DNA of 7,893 bases from Kiloniellales bacterium (lineage in GTDB: Bacteria; Pseudomonadota; Alphaproteobacteria; Kiloniellales; JAKSBE01). Below, in pieces: positions 7,789 to 7,893 of the stretch (position 1 is its first letter; each line of letters starts with the position of its first letter). A program made the translations under genes and the position numbers. The DNA lies in NCBI GenBank assembly GCA_030067055.1, contig JASJAL010000090.1:1-7893 (forward strand), given 5' to 3'. The notes below the pieces were generated by a model that was given only the letters and a program-made list of their open reading frames with translations, did no database searches and had not been told where the DNA came from.

Positions 7789-7893
7789 ATGAAGGACGGA
7801 ATCCACCCCGAGTACCACGAGATCACGGTCATCATGACCGATGGCTCCACCTTCACCACCCGATCGACCTACGGGAAGGCCGGGGACAGCCTG
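7789..7893 (+). CDS. rpmE: 50S ribosomal protein L31, 3' end outside window
   Basis: Structural protein of the large ribosomal subunit, near the central protuberance and the intersubunit bridge to the 30S head. The first 35 residues are present: [20 protein letters not shown], then [15 protein letters not shown]. The HPEYHEI start, the MTDG turn and the TRSTYGK segment match alphaproteobacterial L31 (about 70-75 residues). The zinc-binding cysteines of the C+ type are not seen in the visible part, where the CxxC-type first cysteine would be expected, so this looks like a C- (zinc-independent) form. The start is fixed by the strong ribosome site and the promoter just upstream. It is transcribed divergently from the ABC exporter. 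Confidence 0.95.
   Translation, partial: MKDGIHPEYHEITVIMTDGSTFTTRSTYGKAGDSL

Overview
The window looks like chromosomal DNA from a GC-rich alphaproteobacterium, most likely in or near the Rhodospirillales/Kiloniellales. This is inferred from the style of the EF-P, inositol-phosphatase and L31 sequences and from the gene neighbourhood, not from a database search. Nearly everything is coding. I see no insertion sequence, tRNA, rRNA, CRISPR array, phage gene or other sign of recent transfer.

Layout, left to right. (1) The 3' part of efp (translation elongation factor P) is followed 9 bases later by a suhB-type inositol-monophosphatase gene; the two probably form an operon. (2) After a 120-base gap with a small GC hairpin comes a 526-residue secreted or membrane-anchored protein. 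It has a very long Pro/Ala/Glu-rich middle and a divergent OmpA-like C-terminal domain. (3) A 288-base non-coding stretch carries candidate promoters and leads into a tight two-gene unit. Its first gene is a four-helix MotA/TolQ/ExbB-family proton-channel protein with a long helical cytoplasmic tail. Three bases later comes a MotB-like partner with one membrane helix, a very long periplasmic coiled coil and a canonical peptidoglycan-binding OmpA domain. (4) On the opposite strand, converging on that unit and sharing a CTAG that holds both stop codons, is an MsbA/ABCB-type ABC exporter half-transporter. (5) Divergent from the exporter, behind a good sigma70-type promoter and Shine-Dalgarno, is the start of rpmE (ribosomal protein L31), cut by the window end.

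How the genes fit together. The two ends are core translation genes (efp, rpmE). The middle is a cell-envelope module: a proton-channel/stator-like pair that could couple proton flow to force on or through the peptidoglycan, next to a second OmpA-like protein with a proline-rich spacer. No flagellar gene, tol/pal gene, tonB gene or Zorya effector gene is present, so the job of this motor-like pair cannot be read from its partners here. It is the most interesting part of the window. A further link is that the proline-rich protein carries PPP and PPPP runs, the kind of sequence that needs EF-P for translation, and efp lies two genes upstream.
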